Below, piece after piece: positions 8,221 through 16,501 of a stretch of 64,000 bases of DNA. The notes below the pieces were generated by a model. It was not told the DNA's origin. It ran no database searches and worked only from the letters and a program-made list of their open reading frames with translations. This DNA is from Parabacteroides merdae ATCC 43184. Lineage in GTDB: Bacteria > Bacteroidota > Bacteroidia > Bacteroidales > Tannerellaceae. The translations under genes were made by a program, and so were the position numbers. Location: positions 2,046,001-2,110,000 of the forward strand of contig NZ_CP102286.1 of the NCBI RefSeq assembly GCF_025151215.1, read 5' to 3'. Each line of letters opens with the position of its first letter. Position 1 is the stretch's first letter.

Positions 8221-9468
8221 TTAATCTTCTATTTTCAATTTGTTCTTGTCTTTATAAGCGTTCATGTCCGAGACAATGACCTGGTCACCTTCCTGCAGGC
8301 CACTAACCACTTCTACATATTCGAAATTACTGTCTCCCAACTGCACTTTGCGTTTCAACAACTGGTTTCCGTTTACGACAAAGAGTTCGTATTCTCCTTT
8401 TCCCACATAATAAGAAGAGTTGGCAATGCGGAGCACATCGTCTTTCACAGCATTCATCACATAGACATCGGTCTTCAAACCGGAACGAAGACGCTTATGA
8501 TTGTCTTCCTCCAATTGGACCGTGAAAGAGATCACGCCGTTCTTCGACAAAGGAGTAACATCGCTGACCGTCCCGTCCAGTTTTTCACTGCCGATCTTGA
8601 TAACCGCCTTACTGCCGGCAGCAATACGGTCTCCGTAGGTATCGGCAATCTCACCTTCGATCTTGAAATGAGACAAGTCGGAAACGATTGCCACCTTCGC
8701 TCCCTGGCCTATCTGCGAGCCGATCTCGTTGTTCACATAGGTCAGGATCGCCTTACGAGGTGAACGGATTTGGGCATCTTCCAACGTACGCCGAGTTTCG
8801 GCAAGGCTTTTACGGAAGATATTCAGTTCCAGCTCTTTTACTTTCAGATCCGCTTCGGCCAGCGCCTGTTCGTTCTTATATTTCTGCTCGTCTTCCTTCA
8901 GTTTGAGGATACTCACATTATAATCAAGTTCCACCTGGCGGACTTTATCGGTCGTACCGGCTCCCAAGCTGTCTAAATAGCGTTCGTTACGGAGTTCGAC
9001 CGCTTTACGATCCAGCTCCATGCGGGAGACTTTCAGGTTCATTTCCATTTCCGAAAGTTTGTTGTGGTTCGTCACGCGTTGCTGTTCCAGTTGCAGGCTC
9101 TTCATCTGTTCCTCGTCCAACTGCTTGTTATACTCCGTCTCGGCGCTCTGCAAATCCAGTTTCAGGATAGGCGTGCCGACATCGACCGAATCCCCGCCTC
9201 GCTTATACACCTCCACAATACGAGAGTTGATCGGTGAATTGATGATTTCCTCAAACGCGGGGATCACTTTGCCAGACGCACTGACCGAAACTTCTATCAC
9301 TCCCTTATCGACTGTCGAAATATTGAGGTCTTTCCGTTTAAGGCTGGTCTGAAGCATGGAGATCACGACTACGATCAGGACGATAAAACCGCCGACAGCT
9401 GTCCCTATCCTGATAAACTGTTTACGTTGCTCCTTTCTCTGTACTTCTTTTGAAATCTCTCTGTCCAT
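8221..9468 (-). CDS. HlyD/MacA-type periplasmic adaptor (membrane fusion protein)
   Basis: A 415-residue adaptor with one membrane helix near residues 20-42, followed by the lipoyl half-motif with GKVIPAFEEIINSPINSRI, a long alpha-helical hairpin rich in Glu, Lys and Leu (about 105-220), a second lipoyl half and beta-barrel domains. It ends in KNKLKIED. It would link the inner-membrane permeases to an outer-membrane duct. The ATG at 9468 is chosen because the extra N-terminal residues of a longer reading frame would be encoded by the sigma-54 promoter region. It is the first gene of the six-gene operon. No TolC-type outer-membrane gene is present in this operon or elsewhere in the window. Confidence 0.9.
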   Translation of the reverse strand: MDREISKEVQRKEQRKQFIRIGTAVGGFIVLIVVVISMLQTSLKRKDLNISTVDKGVIEVSVSASGKVIPAFEEIINSPINSRIVEVYKRGGDSVDVGTPILKLDLQSAETEYNKQLDEEQMKSLQLEQQRVTNHNKLSEMEMNLKVSRMELDRKAVELRNERYLDSLGAGTTDKVRQVELDYNVSILKLKEDEQKYKNEQALAEADLKVKELELNIFRKSLAETRRTLEDAQIRSPRKAILTYVNNEIGSQIGQGAKVAIVSDLSHFKIEGEIADTYGDRIAAGSKAVIKIGSEKLDGTVSDVTPLSKNGVISFTVQLEEDNHKRLRSGLKTDVYVMNAVKDDVLRIANSSYYVGKGEYELFVVNGNQLLKRKVQLGDSNFEYVEVVSGLQEGDQVIVSDMNAYKDKNKLKIED

Positions 9469-9527
9469 ATTTAATATTGCTTTAATTCTTCTTTTCCCGG
9501 CATTTCTACCTTGACGGCTTTCACAGG

Positions 9528-9542
9528 GCAAACTCCGTGCCA
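9528..9542 (-). promoter_or_regulatory. Sigma-54 (-24/-12) promoter of the export operon
   Basis: On the minus strand TGGCACGGAGTTTGC is a perfect match to TGGCACG-N4-TTGC. The predicted start near 9516 gives a 48-nt leader before the adaptor ATG at 9468. Transcription from here would require RpoN and a bacterial enhancer-binding protein. Confidence 0.88.
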
Positions 9543-9586
9543 AAAACATAAATCATTGATTATATGGAAATACACTTCAAAACAAG

Positions 9587-9602
9587 TGTTCAATATCGGA
9601 CA
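9587..9602. promoter_or_regulatory. Candidate enhancer site (TGTTC-N6-GGACA) of the export operon
   Basis: TGTTCAATATCGGACA is the reverse complement of TGTCCGATATTGAACA and differs in one base from the core of the dyad before the ATPase gene (2999-3014). It lies about 70-86 bp upstream of the predicted sigma-54 start, as expected for an activator hexamer binding site. Confidence 0.75.
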
Positions 9603-9673
9603 GTGTGTTCGGTTTTGAGAAAACTTTTCCATCCCGGTTGTTGTTTATTCGTAACAAATTAAAACGATAAATT

Positions 9674-10522
9674 ATGAACACTAAAATTTCAGTCTTTACG
9701 ATCTTCGTGGGGTTCGCCCTGCTCTTTGCCGGCTGTAGCAAAGACGACGAAAACATACCGGGCGGCATCGAACCTCCTAAAACCATCCTGGACGCTTTCA
9801 ATGCCAAATATCCGGATGCCCGCGACACAGAATGGACAGTCAATGACGATTATTATGTAATTGACTTTGAAAACAACTCGCTCGATAACACCGCCTGGTT
9901 CGACCATCTCGGAGTATGGGCCATGATTAAGACGGACTTGCCGCTTAACCAGTTGCCTACGGCTATCTCGAACGATATCAAACAAGGCAAATATGCCGGT
10001 TGGAAGATCGAGGAAGCCGATACCATCGGCAGAGCCGGAATGGGAACCGTATATAAAGTAGAAGTAGAAAAGGCAGAACAGGAGACTGACTTGTATTACA
10101 CTTTATACGGCGACCTGATCAAAGCGGTCGATAATGCTAAAGATGATGTTGACCGACCTATCTCCGTCCCCGAAAAAGTGGCCGACCTGATGGAACTGAC
10201 CTTCCAGGGAGCTGAGTTGCTGGATATAGAAAACACGACTTTCGGTGTACAGTTGGCAATCCTCGACGGGAAGACTTTAAAGATTGTCGAATTAACCCAG
10301 ATATATACATGGAAAAGTACGACCTGGAAAGTTTCAGAGCAGGAAGTCCCGACAGTTATCATGGATGCATTCAAGGCTTCCGAATACGGAAATGACCAAG
10401 TGGAATCCATTTACATGTTTACCGATGCCAACGGTGCATTCCACAAATTCAATGTCATCCACAACGGGCAGGCCGTAACGGTCGAGTTCGATGTGTTTGG
10501 AAATATCGTTACCAACAAATAA
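9674..10522 (+). CDS. PepSY-like (BLIP-like) lipoprotein
   Basis: A 282-residue lipoprotein with signal peptide and lipobox LFAGC (Cys21). The mature part contains repeats of the PepSY-like fold common in Bacteroidota: an aromatic-rich unit such as DTEWTVNDDYYVIDFE followed by an F/W-x-x-x-G strand, seen about three times (near residues 45-95, 115-160 and 225-280). These proteins are periplasmic or outer-membrane anchored and their ligands are unknown. It is divergent from the export operon, and the intervening 205 bp hold the sigma-54 promoter and the enhancer dyad, so co-regulation is possible. No sigma-54 site points toward it. Confidence 0.75.
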   Translation: MNTKISVFTIFVGFALLFAGCSKDDENIPGGIEPPKTILDAFNAKYPDARDTEWTVNDDYYVIDFENNSLDNTAWFDHLGVWAMIKTDLPLNQLPTAISNDIKQGKYAGWKIEEADTIGRAGMGTVYKVEVEKAEQETDLYYTLYGDLIKAVDNAKDDVDRPISVPEKVADLMELTFQGAELLDIENTTFGVQLAILDGKTLKIVELTQIYTWKSTTWKVSEQEVPTVIMDAFKASEYGNDQVESIYMFTDANGAFHKFNVIHNGQAVTVEFDVFGNIVTNK

Positions 10523-10530
10523 AAAACAGA

Positions 10531-10580
10531 TAGGCATCGGATTCATAACGGATACCTGCCCGTTTCCAATCCGATGCCTA
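10531..10580. terminator. Bidirectional terminator between the convergent lipoprotein and GH2 genes
   Basis: A perfect 13-bp stem TAGGCATCGGATT / AATCCGATGCCTA with a 24-nt loop, with an A-rich stretch before it and a T-rich stretch after it. Confidence 0.75.
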
Positions 10581-10613
10581 TTCGCTTTTATCGGGATGAT
10601 CACGAAATTCGAC

Positions 10614-13118
10614 TTATTCGCTGATCAGTTCTATTTTTGCACTTTTCACACCCGAAGCAGAGGCTTCGAAGACAATGACACCCGGTGTTTCTTCTGTCTG
10701 TACGACTGCCGTCAGCTGTCCTTTGAAAAGGGACATCTGCGGAGCTTGGAAAGATTCGAGTGACGAAGGATCACCGTTAGCGGCCGCACGATAAGAACCG
10801 GAACCGCGGACGTTGAACTTCACCTTGTGGGTGGCGTCGGGACAAAGGTTACCGTTCTTGTCGACAACACGGACATTGATAAAAGAGAGATCCTTGCCAT
10901 CGGCTTTCAGGCGGTCGCGGTCAGCAGTCAGTTCGATATGATGAGGCTTGCCGGCTGTATGAACTTCCTCTTCGGCAACAGCATTGCCATCCTTGTCATA
11001 AGCAACCACTTTCAAGGTTCCCGGCTCGTATTTCGTATCCATCCACATCAGGCGGTAACGTTTCTGGCGCTCGAAGCTCTTTTGGGCGGCCTCCGTATAG
11101 CTGCTGTCCAATTCAACACTCAGATCTTTCGTACGTTTTCCTTGACTCTTACCGTTGATAAACAGCTCGGCAGAAGGGTAATTCGTGTACACAAATACAG
11201 GCGTCACCTCCCCTTCACGTCCCGGCCAGGTCCAATGAGGCAGGATATGCAACGTACGTGCCGTTTTGTTCCAATGGCTACGATACAGATAGAAACGATC
11301 CTTCGGAATACCCGCAAGGTCAATGATGCCGAACAGGGAACTATGACTTGGCCAATCCGTATAATAAGGAGTCGGTTCACCCAAATAGTCGAAGCCAGTC
11401 CACACAAACTCACCGATACAATACGGTAAATCTTCATGCTGGATAAAGTCGTCTTCCGGAAGATTGGACCAGCCACAATGTTCCACGTCGTAAGAGGAAG
11501 CTTGGTGGTCATCGTATTTCGCCATCGCCTTGCGTTCGACCGGGAATTTATAAACGCCGCGGGAACTTACTGTCGAGGCTGTTTCGCTGCCTAAAACGAT
11601 CCGCTGCGGCAACTTCTTATAGTTTATCTTGTACTTGAAAGGACGATAGTTGAAACCGGCCACATCCATCACGGCTGCAAAATTATTGTTGACCACGGCA
11701 TCAGGAGCATCCATTCCCTGAGTTACCGGACGTGTCGGATCTTCACGATGGCAGATATCCTGCAACCATTTGGCAATCTTGCAATCCCCTTCGTTCCACT
11801 GGTTGGGCACTTCGTTACCGATACACCACATGACAACGCTCGGGTTGTTGCGGAAATTATGAAGCAGGTTCACAAGGTCTTTCTCCGCCCATTCATCGAA
11901 GAGCAGATTGTAACCGTTCTTGCATTTAGCCACATTCCATTCGTCAAAACTCTCCGCCATGATCATCATACCCATTTCGTCACAAGCCCTTATCAATTCA
12001 GGAGCAGGCATATTGTGGGAAGTACGGATCGCATTACACCCCATGTCTTTCAGGATCCGTATCTGGCGACGGATAGCAGCATCGTTGACGGCCGCCCCCA
12101 ACGGACCGAGATCGTGGTGATTGCAAACGCCCTTAAAGACAGTACGCTTACCATTTAGGAAGAAACCCTTGTCCGGGATTATCTCAATCGAGCGGATACC
12201 GAAAGGAGTTGTATAAATATCCTTCAGCTTGTCGCCTTCATACAGACGGGTTTCCGCAGAATACAATGCAGGCATTTCAGGAGACCATAAAGACGGGGCT
12301 TGGATGACAAACTCCTGCTCTGCCTGATTGTTGTTATATTTCATCTGCGCAAGAGAAGTGCGGACAGCCGTCAGCTTCTGCTTGTTCGGATTCCACACGC
12401 TGGTTTCCACGCTATATTTGGCGGGATCGGCGCCTTCGGGAAGCACCACTTTGGTGCGCACGTTCACTTTAGCAAACTTCTCATTTACCGAAGGAGTCGT
12501 GATATAGGTACCCCAAACCGGAATATAGGCGTCTTCGGTAATGATCAGGTGAACATTCCGGTAAAGTCCGGCACCTGGATACCAGCGGGAAGATTCCGGC
12601 AGGTTTTCCAAACGTACAGCCAACGTGTTCTTCTCGCCCGGCTTCAGATATTTCGTGATATCGAAGTGGAAGGAGTTGTAACCATACGGCCAATAACCGA
12701 CCTTTTGCCCATTGATATAGACATTGGCATGGCTCATCGCCCCGTCAAACAGGATCGTTGCCCGCTTGCCTGCCTGAAACTGCGGAACGTCGAACTCGGT
12801 GCGATACCAACCCACACCGACAAACGGCAACCCGCCGGTACGTCCTGCATGCTCCATCGCTTCCTTCTGGCCGTCCTGCGAGATAGCGACCTCCTGTTTG
12901 TCGTTCAGGGAACTGAAAGGGCCGTAGATCGCCCAATCATGGGGGACAGTCACGGACTGCCACTTACTGTCATCGAAAGCTGGCTTTATAAACTCATTGT
13001 TGTCTTCGCGGGTGAACTTCCAGTTTTTTTCCAACAGAAGCTCACTCCGTCCTTGTGCCGACAATGCCGACACGCACCCAAACAAGCCTACCAAAGCTGC
13101 AAAATAGATTCTTTTCAT
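10614..13118 (-). CDS. Glycoside hydrolase family 2 beta-galactosidase-like enzyme, secreted
   Basis: An 834-residue enzyme with a signal peptide cleaved near SALSAQ (residue 22). Domain order: sugar-binding jelly roll (about 25-190), Ig-like domain (about 195-310), TIM barrel with acid/base E436 in GNEVPNQW and nucleophile E512 in LGSETAS, then C-terminal Ig-like domains including a DUF4982-type segment. GH2 members of this layout are periplasmic beta-galactosidases or related enzymes that trim host and plant glycans. The specificity is not certain; glucuronidase and mannosidase members share the fold. It is monocistronic, divergent from the transporter gene, and has a clear -33/-7 promoter. 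No sus genes are adjacent. Confidence 0.9.
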   Translation of the reverse strand: MKRIYFAALVGLFGCVSALSAQGRSELLLEKNWKFTREDNNEFIKPAFDDSKWQSVTVPHDWAIYGPFSSLNDKQEVAISQDGQKEAMEHAGRTGGLPFVGVGWYRTEFDVPQFQAGKRATILFDGAMSHANVYINGQKVGYWPYGYNSFHFDITKYLKPGEKNTLAVRLENLPESSRWYPGAGLYRNVHLIITEDAYIPVWGTYITTPSVNEKFAKVNVRTKVVLPEGADPAKYSVETSVWNPNKQKLTAVRTSLAQMKYNNNQAEQEFVIQAPSLWSPEMPALYSAETRLYEGDKLKDIYTTPFGIRSIEIIPDKGFFLNGKRTVFKGVCNHHDLGPLGAAVNDAAIRRQIRILKDMGCNAIRTSHNMPAPELIRACDEMGMMIMAESFDEWNVAKCKNGYNLLFDEWAEKDLVNLLHNFRNNPSVVMWCIGNEVPNQWNEGDCKIAKWLQDICHREDPTRPVTQGMDAPDAVVNNNFAAVMDVAGFNYRPFKYKINYKKLPQRIVLGSETASTVSSRGVYKFPVERKAMAKYDDHQASSYDVEHCGWSNLPEDDFIQHEDLPYCIGEFVWTGFDYLGEPTPYYTDWPSHSSLFGIIDLAGIPKDRFYLYRSHWNKTARTLHILPHWTWPGREGEVTPVFVYTNYPSAELFINGKSQGKRTKDLSVELDSSYTEAAQKSFERQKRYRLMWMDTKYEPGTLKVVAYDKDGNAVAEEEVHTAGKPHHIELTADRDRLKADGKDLSFINVRVVDKNGNLCPDATHKVKFNVRGSGSYRAAANGDPSSLESFQAPQMSLFKGQLTAVVQTEETPGVIVFEASASGVKSAKIELISE

Positions 13119-13152
13119 TCGTATTAATTGTTTTTTGTAGTACTTAGCGCAA

Positions 13153-13183
13153 CAAAAATAATTAAATTTGCAACCTTTACAAA
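13153..13183 (-). promoter_or_regulatory. Promoter of the GH2 gene
   Basis: On the minus strand TTTG (13183-13180), a 19-bp spacer and TATTTTTG (13160-13153) match the -33/-7 consensus exactly. The start near 13146 leaves a leader of about 28 nt. Confidence 0.75.
13163..13170 (+). promoter_or_regulatory. -7 element for the dicarboxylate transporter gene
   Basis: TAAATTTG fits TAnnTTTG and would start transcription near 13177, 29 nt before the ATG. It overlaps the divergent GH2 promoter, so the two may exclude each other. A good -33 element is not seen. Confidence 0.5.
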
Positions 13184-13205
13184 CTAAATCTGCATTTTAC
13201 AAGAC

Positions 13206-14519
13206 ATGTTGTTACAATTACTATTCGTTTTAATTGCAATTATCATCGGAGCCCGTCTCGGCGGTATCGGTTTAGGAGTATTAGGTGGCTTAGGACTGGC
13301 CATCCTCACTTTCGTATTCGGCTTGGAACCGACTTCCCCTCCCATCGATGTAATGCTGATGATCGTTGCCGTCATCGCCGCTGCCAGTTGCATGCAGGCA
13401 GCCGGCGGACTGGACCTGATGGTGAAATGGGCGGAAAAATTGCTGCGCAAGAATCCCTCCAAGATTACGCTCCTAAGCCCGTTGGTTACTTATATCTTCA
13501 CATTTATTGCGGGAACGGGACATGTGGCTTATTCGGTCCTTCCCGTGATAGCGGAAGTGGCAACGGAAACGAAGATACGTCCCGAACGGCCGTTGGGGAT
13601 TGCTGTGATCGCGTCTCAGCAGGCAATTACGGCCAGCCCGATCTCGGCGGCAACCGTAGCATTGCTCAGTATGTTGTCGGGACATAATATATCATTGATG
13701 GACATTCTGATGATCTCCGTTCCCTGCACGTTGATCGGTGTCCTGGCAGGAGCATTCTGCTCGCTACATGTCGGAAAGGAACTGGCGGAAGACCCCGAAT
13801 ACCTGCGCCGTGTCGCAAACGAGGAGTTCACAAGTGACAAATATAGGGCGAAAGGAGTCGAAAACCATCATGCAGCCCTCCTGTCGGTGATTATATTCAT
13901 AGCAGCGACAATCGGTATCGTCCTGTTCGGCTCGATGACAGAACTGCGCCCTTGGTTCAGCCTGCCCGATGGCAGTCTCCGACAAATGCAGATGGCGCAT
14001 ATCATCGAGATTCTGATGCTCTCGGCCGCCGCCCTTATCCTGCTCGTCACCCGGACAGACGGGATAAAAGCCGTACAAGGTTCCGTCTTCTCCGCCGGTA
14101 TGCAAGCGGTCGTCGCGATTTTCGGTATCGCCTGGATGGGTGATACCTTTATCGGTGGGAACATGGCGGAACTGAAAGGCTCGATCGAACATATCGTAAC
14201 AGAAATGCCATGGCTTTTCGGTCTGGCCCTGTTCGTGATGTCCATACTTTTGTTCAGCCAGGCAGCAACCATCCGTGCCATGTTGCCGTTAGGAATCGCC
14301 CTCGGAATCTCTCCTTATATGCTAATCGCCCTTTTCCCGGCAGTCAATGGCTACTTCTTCATTCCCAACTATCCGACCGTGGTCGCCGCCATCAACTTCG
14401 ACCGTACCGGAACGACGCATATCGGCAAATATGTCCTAAACCATTCGTTCATGATGCCGGGACTGGTCGCTACCGGAGTGTCGGTGGCGTTGGGACTGTT
14501 GATGATCCAGTTGTTTTAA
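13206..14519 (+). CDS. dcuB: Anaerobic C4-dicarboxylate transporter (DcuA/DcuB family)
   Basis: A 437-residue inner-membrane protein with about 10-12 hydrophobic helices. Recognisable Dcu segments include GLGVLGGLGLAILTFVFGLEP, FTFIAGTGHVAYSVLPVIAE, the QQAITASPISAATVALLS motif and FIPNYPTVVAAINFDRTGTT near the end. The family exchanges fumarate, malate or aspartate for succinate during anaerobic respiration. That fits a Bacteroidales fermenter exporting succinate. The length equals that of the family. It is monocistronic, followed after a short gap by the convergent sensor kinase gene. dcuA and dcuB cannot be told apart securely. Confidence 0.9.
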   Translation: MLLQLLFVLIAIIIGARLGGIGLGVLGGLGLAILTFVFGLEPTSPPIDVMLMIVAVIAAASCMQAAGGLDLMVKWAEKLLRKNPSKITLLSPLVTYIFTFIAGTGHVAYSVLPVIAEVATETKIRPERPLGIAVIASQQAITASPISAATVALLSMLSGHNISLMDILMISVPCTLIGVLAGAFCSLHVGKELAEDPEYLRRVANEEFTSDKYRAKGVENHHAALLSVIIFIAATIGIVLFGSMTELRPWFSLPDGSLRQMQMAHIIEILMLSAAALILLVTRTDGIKAVQGSVFSAGMQAVVAIFGIAWMGDTFIGGNMAELKGSIEHIVTEMPWLFGLALFVMSILLFSQAATIRAMLPLGIALGISPYMLIALFPAVNGYFFIPNYPTVVAAINFDRTGTTHIGKYVLNHSFMMPGLVATGVSVALGLLMIQLF

Positions 14520-14550
14520 TGTAGAGATCTTTTGTCACTTCCAAGCGATA

Positions 14551-16281
14551 TCAAACATCAAAGGTTATGACAAAAGTACTTCCCTTGCCGACTTCGCTGT
14601 CCACACGAATCGTGCCGCCATGGGCTTCGACAAAGTCTTTACTGATGGCAAGACCGAGGCCGCTTCCCTGTACTTTCGTGCCGGGAACGCGGAAATAACG
14701 GTCAAAGATACTCTGATGGTAACGCGGGTCAATTCCTTTCCCAAAGTCCTGCACGAATATTTCCACTTTCTTGTCCACCTGATGCGCACCGATAACGATA
14801 CGGCCATTCTCCGGCGTGTAGTGGATGGCGTTGGAAAGGAGGTTCGTGAGTACCCAGGCGATCTTCTCACTGTCTACAAAGAGCTTGGATATTTTTTCAG
14901 GATACTCCACTTCGATATGGCAATTGAAGCGCTCCGCCTGCACACGGTTCGCCTTGATCGCATAATCGATCAGTTCAATCGGCTTCGTGATCTTCGGATT
15001 CAGTTGCAACTTGCCTGCCTCCACTTGTGTCATTTTCAACAATTCACCGGTAATTTCGAGCAGGCGGTCGCTGCTTTCTCGAATACTTCCGGCAAGCGCG
15101 ATCTGCTCATCGTTCATATCTCCTATACGTTTATCCTCCAGCAATTTGAGACTCATAAGAATAGCAGAGATCGGGGTTTTCAATTCATGGGAAATAGTAG
15201 AGATAAAAGTCGTCTTGGCAGAGTCTAACTCTTTGAACTCGGTAATATTTTTCAGGAGGATCACATCGCCCACATACTCTGTCTCACGTCCATCGCCATC
15301 CATCACATGGATCGGGATATATTTGGCCTGAAAATAGCTTTCCTTATCATCTGCATAGATCTTTAAGGGCTCCTTTTTCTTGTCGTGCTGTATCAGTTCG
15401 CGTACCAGCCGGCGCAGCAAGTCGTTTTTCAACGCCAGTTCGGTAGCAGACTTTCCCATCACATTCTCACGTTTCAGATTCAGGATGGTGAGCGCCTCAT
15501 CATTAGCAAAAAGAATGGAACGGTCCCGATCGAGCCCGATTATCGGTTCAGTGATGCTGTTGACAATCGCTTCAATATATTTTTTGGCCTGGATAATGTC
15601 AGCCAACGTGCTCTTCCTGTATTCCGTCAAGCGTTCCGCCATCCGGTTGAACGAGGAGGCAACTTCGGCAAACTCCTGGTTATCGCCCAAGTCGAGTCTC
15701 TTTTCGTAATTGTGGTTAGCAATCTCCAAGATCCCGTCGGTCAGTTTACGGATCGGCGACGTAATGGAACGGGGCAAGCGGATCAGGAAAGCAAAAGCAA
15801 TCAGGACACAAGCCACCGCGATAATGCAAATCCATAACAATGCTTGGTCCGCCGTACGCTCGGCTACCTTGCTTTTCCGGTAGATCGTCGCCATATTCAG
15901 ACTCATGATATCGTTAAGTGCCATCCTGACACGCTGTATAGTCGTATCGTTCAGGTCCCGGTGCATCGCCTCATATTGTGCGACCAGATGCGCCGTCGCC
16001 ACATTCTCGTCGATCTCCGTGATATTCTTTTGCTGCAAATCCAGGTTCTTTTCAAACTCCGCACGTGCCTGCGGATCGTTCTTGATCCGTTCGAGGGCAT
16101 CCAACATCCGGCGAGAATAAAGAAGCGAATTATAATTATCCGCCAAGATATTCTGCGTGTCGGAAGACATATCCGTAATATTCTGCACAGCCAGCCCGCC
16201 CAGCAGAACGATCATCGTAAACAAAAGGCCGATCCCGAAGGTCAGTTTCGTTTTTATTTTCAGTCTTAAGAACTTATCCAT
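14551..16281 (-). CDS. Membrane-bound sensor histidine kinase (HAMP-PAS-HisKA-HATPase)
   Basis: A 576-residue kinase with transmembrane helix 1 at about 13-35, a helical periplasmic sensor domain (about 36-145), helix 2 at about 147-168, HAMP (about 169-222), PAS (about 235-345), HisKA with SHELKTP (H365) and an ATPase domain with N-box NLLSNAIHYTP, G1 DFGKGID and G2 GSGLGLAIS. The layout resembles NtrB/KinB-type kinases that act on sigma-54 activators. It lies downstream of the NtrC-type regulator on the same strand with a 220-bp gap, so it may have its own promoter. The signal is unknown; an envelope cue is likely. Confidence 0.9.
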   Translation of the reverse strand: MDKFLRLKIKTKLTFGIGLLFTMIVLLGGLAVQNITDMSSDTQNILADNYNSLLYSRRMLDALERIKNDPQARAEFEKNLDLQQKNITEIDENVATAHLVAQYEAMHRDLNDTTIQRVRMALNDIMSLNMATIYRKSKVAERTADQALLWICIIAVACVLIAFAFLIRLPRSITSPIRKLTDGILEIANHNYEKRLDLGDNQEFAEVASSFNRMAERLTEYRKSTLADIIQAKKYIEAIVNSITEPIIGLDRDRSILFANDEALTILNLKRENVMGKSATELALKNDLLRRLVRELIQHDKKKEPLKIYADDKESYFQAKYIPIHVMDGDGRETEYVGDVILLKNITEFKELDSAKTTFISTISHELKTPISAILMSLKLLEDKRIGDMNDEQIALAGSIRESSDRLLEITGELLKMTQVEAGKLQLNPKITKPIELIDYAIKANRVQAERFNCHIEVEYPEKISKLFVDSEKIAWVLTNLLSNAIHYTPENGRIVIGAHQVDKKVEIFVQDFGKGIDPRYHQSIFDRYFRVPGTKVQGSGLGLAISKDFVEAHGGTIRVDSEVGKGSTFVITFDV

Positions 16282-16501
16282 ACGCTTATGCTATTATTAT
16301 CTGGTCAATATTCAACTGCAACAAACTGTCCAGCAACGTCCTGTATCAGAAAACCGACAGCACCTGGTACGACTCGTCTACACCGGCAGTCATACCGATG
16401 CAGACTTTGAATGTGCATCTTCCAACCGGGGATTCCAAAATGCATTCGACACTCTCAACACACCAGCGCCTTTTCGCCCTACCGCCAATTCTATTTCACA
16501 A

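Noticed and set aside
16318..16332. Sigma-54 promoter for the sensor kinase (TGGACAGTTTGTTGC on the minus strand)
   Set aside because: GG and GC spacing fits but three of four middle positions of the -24 element differ from consensus; too weak to claim.
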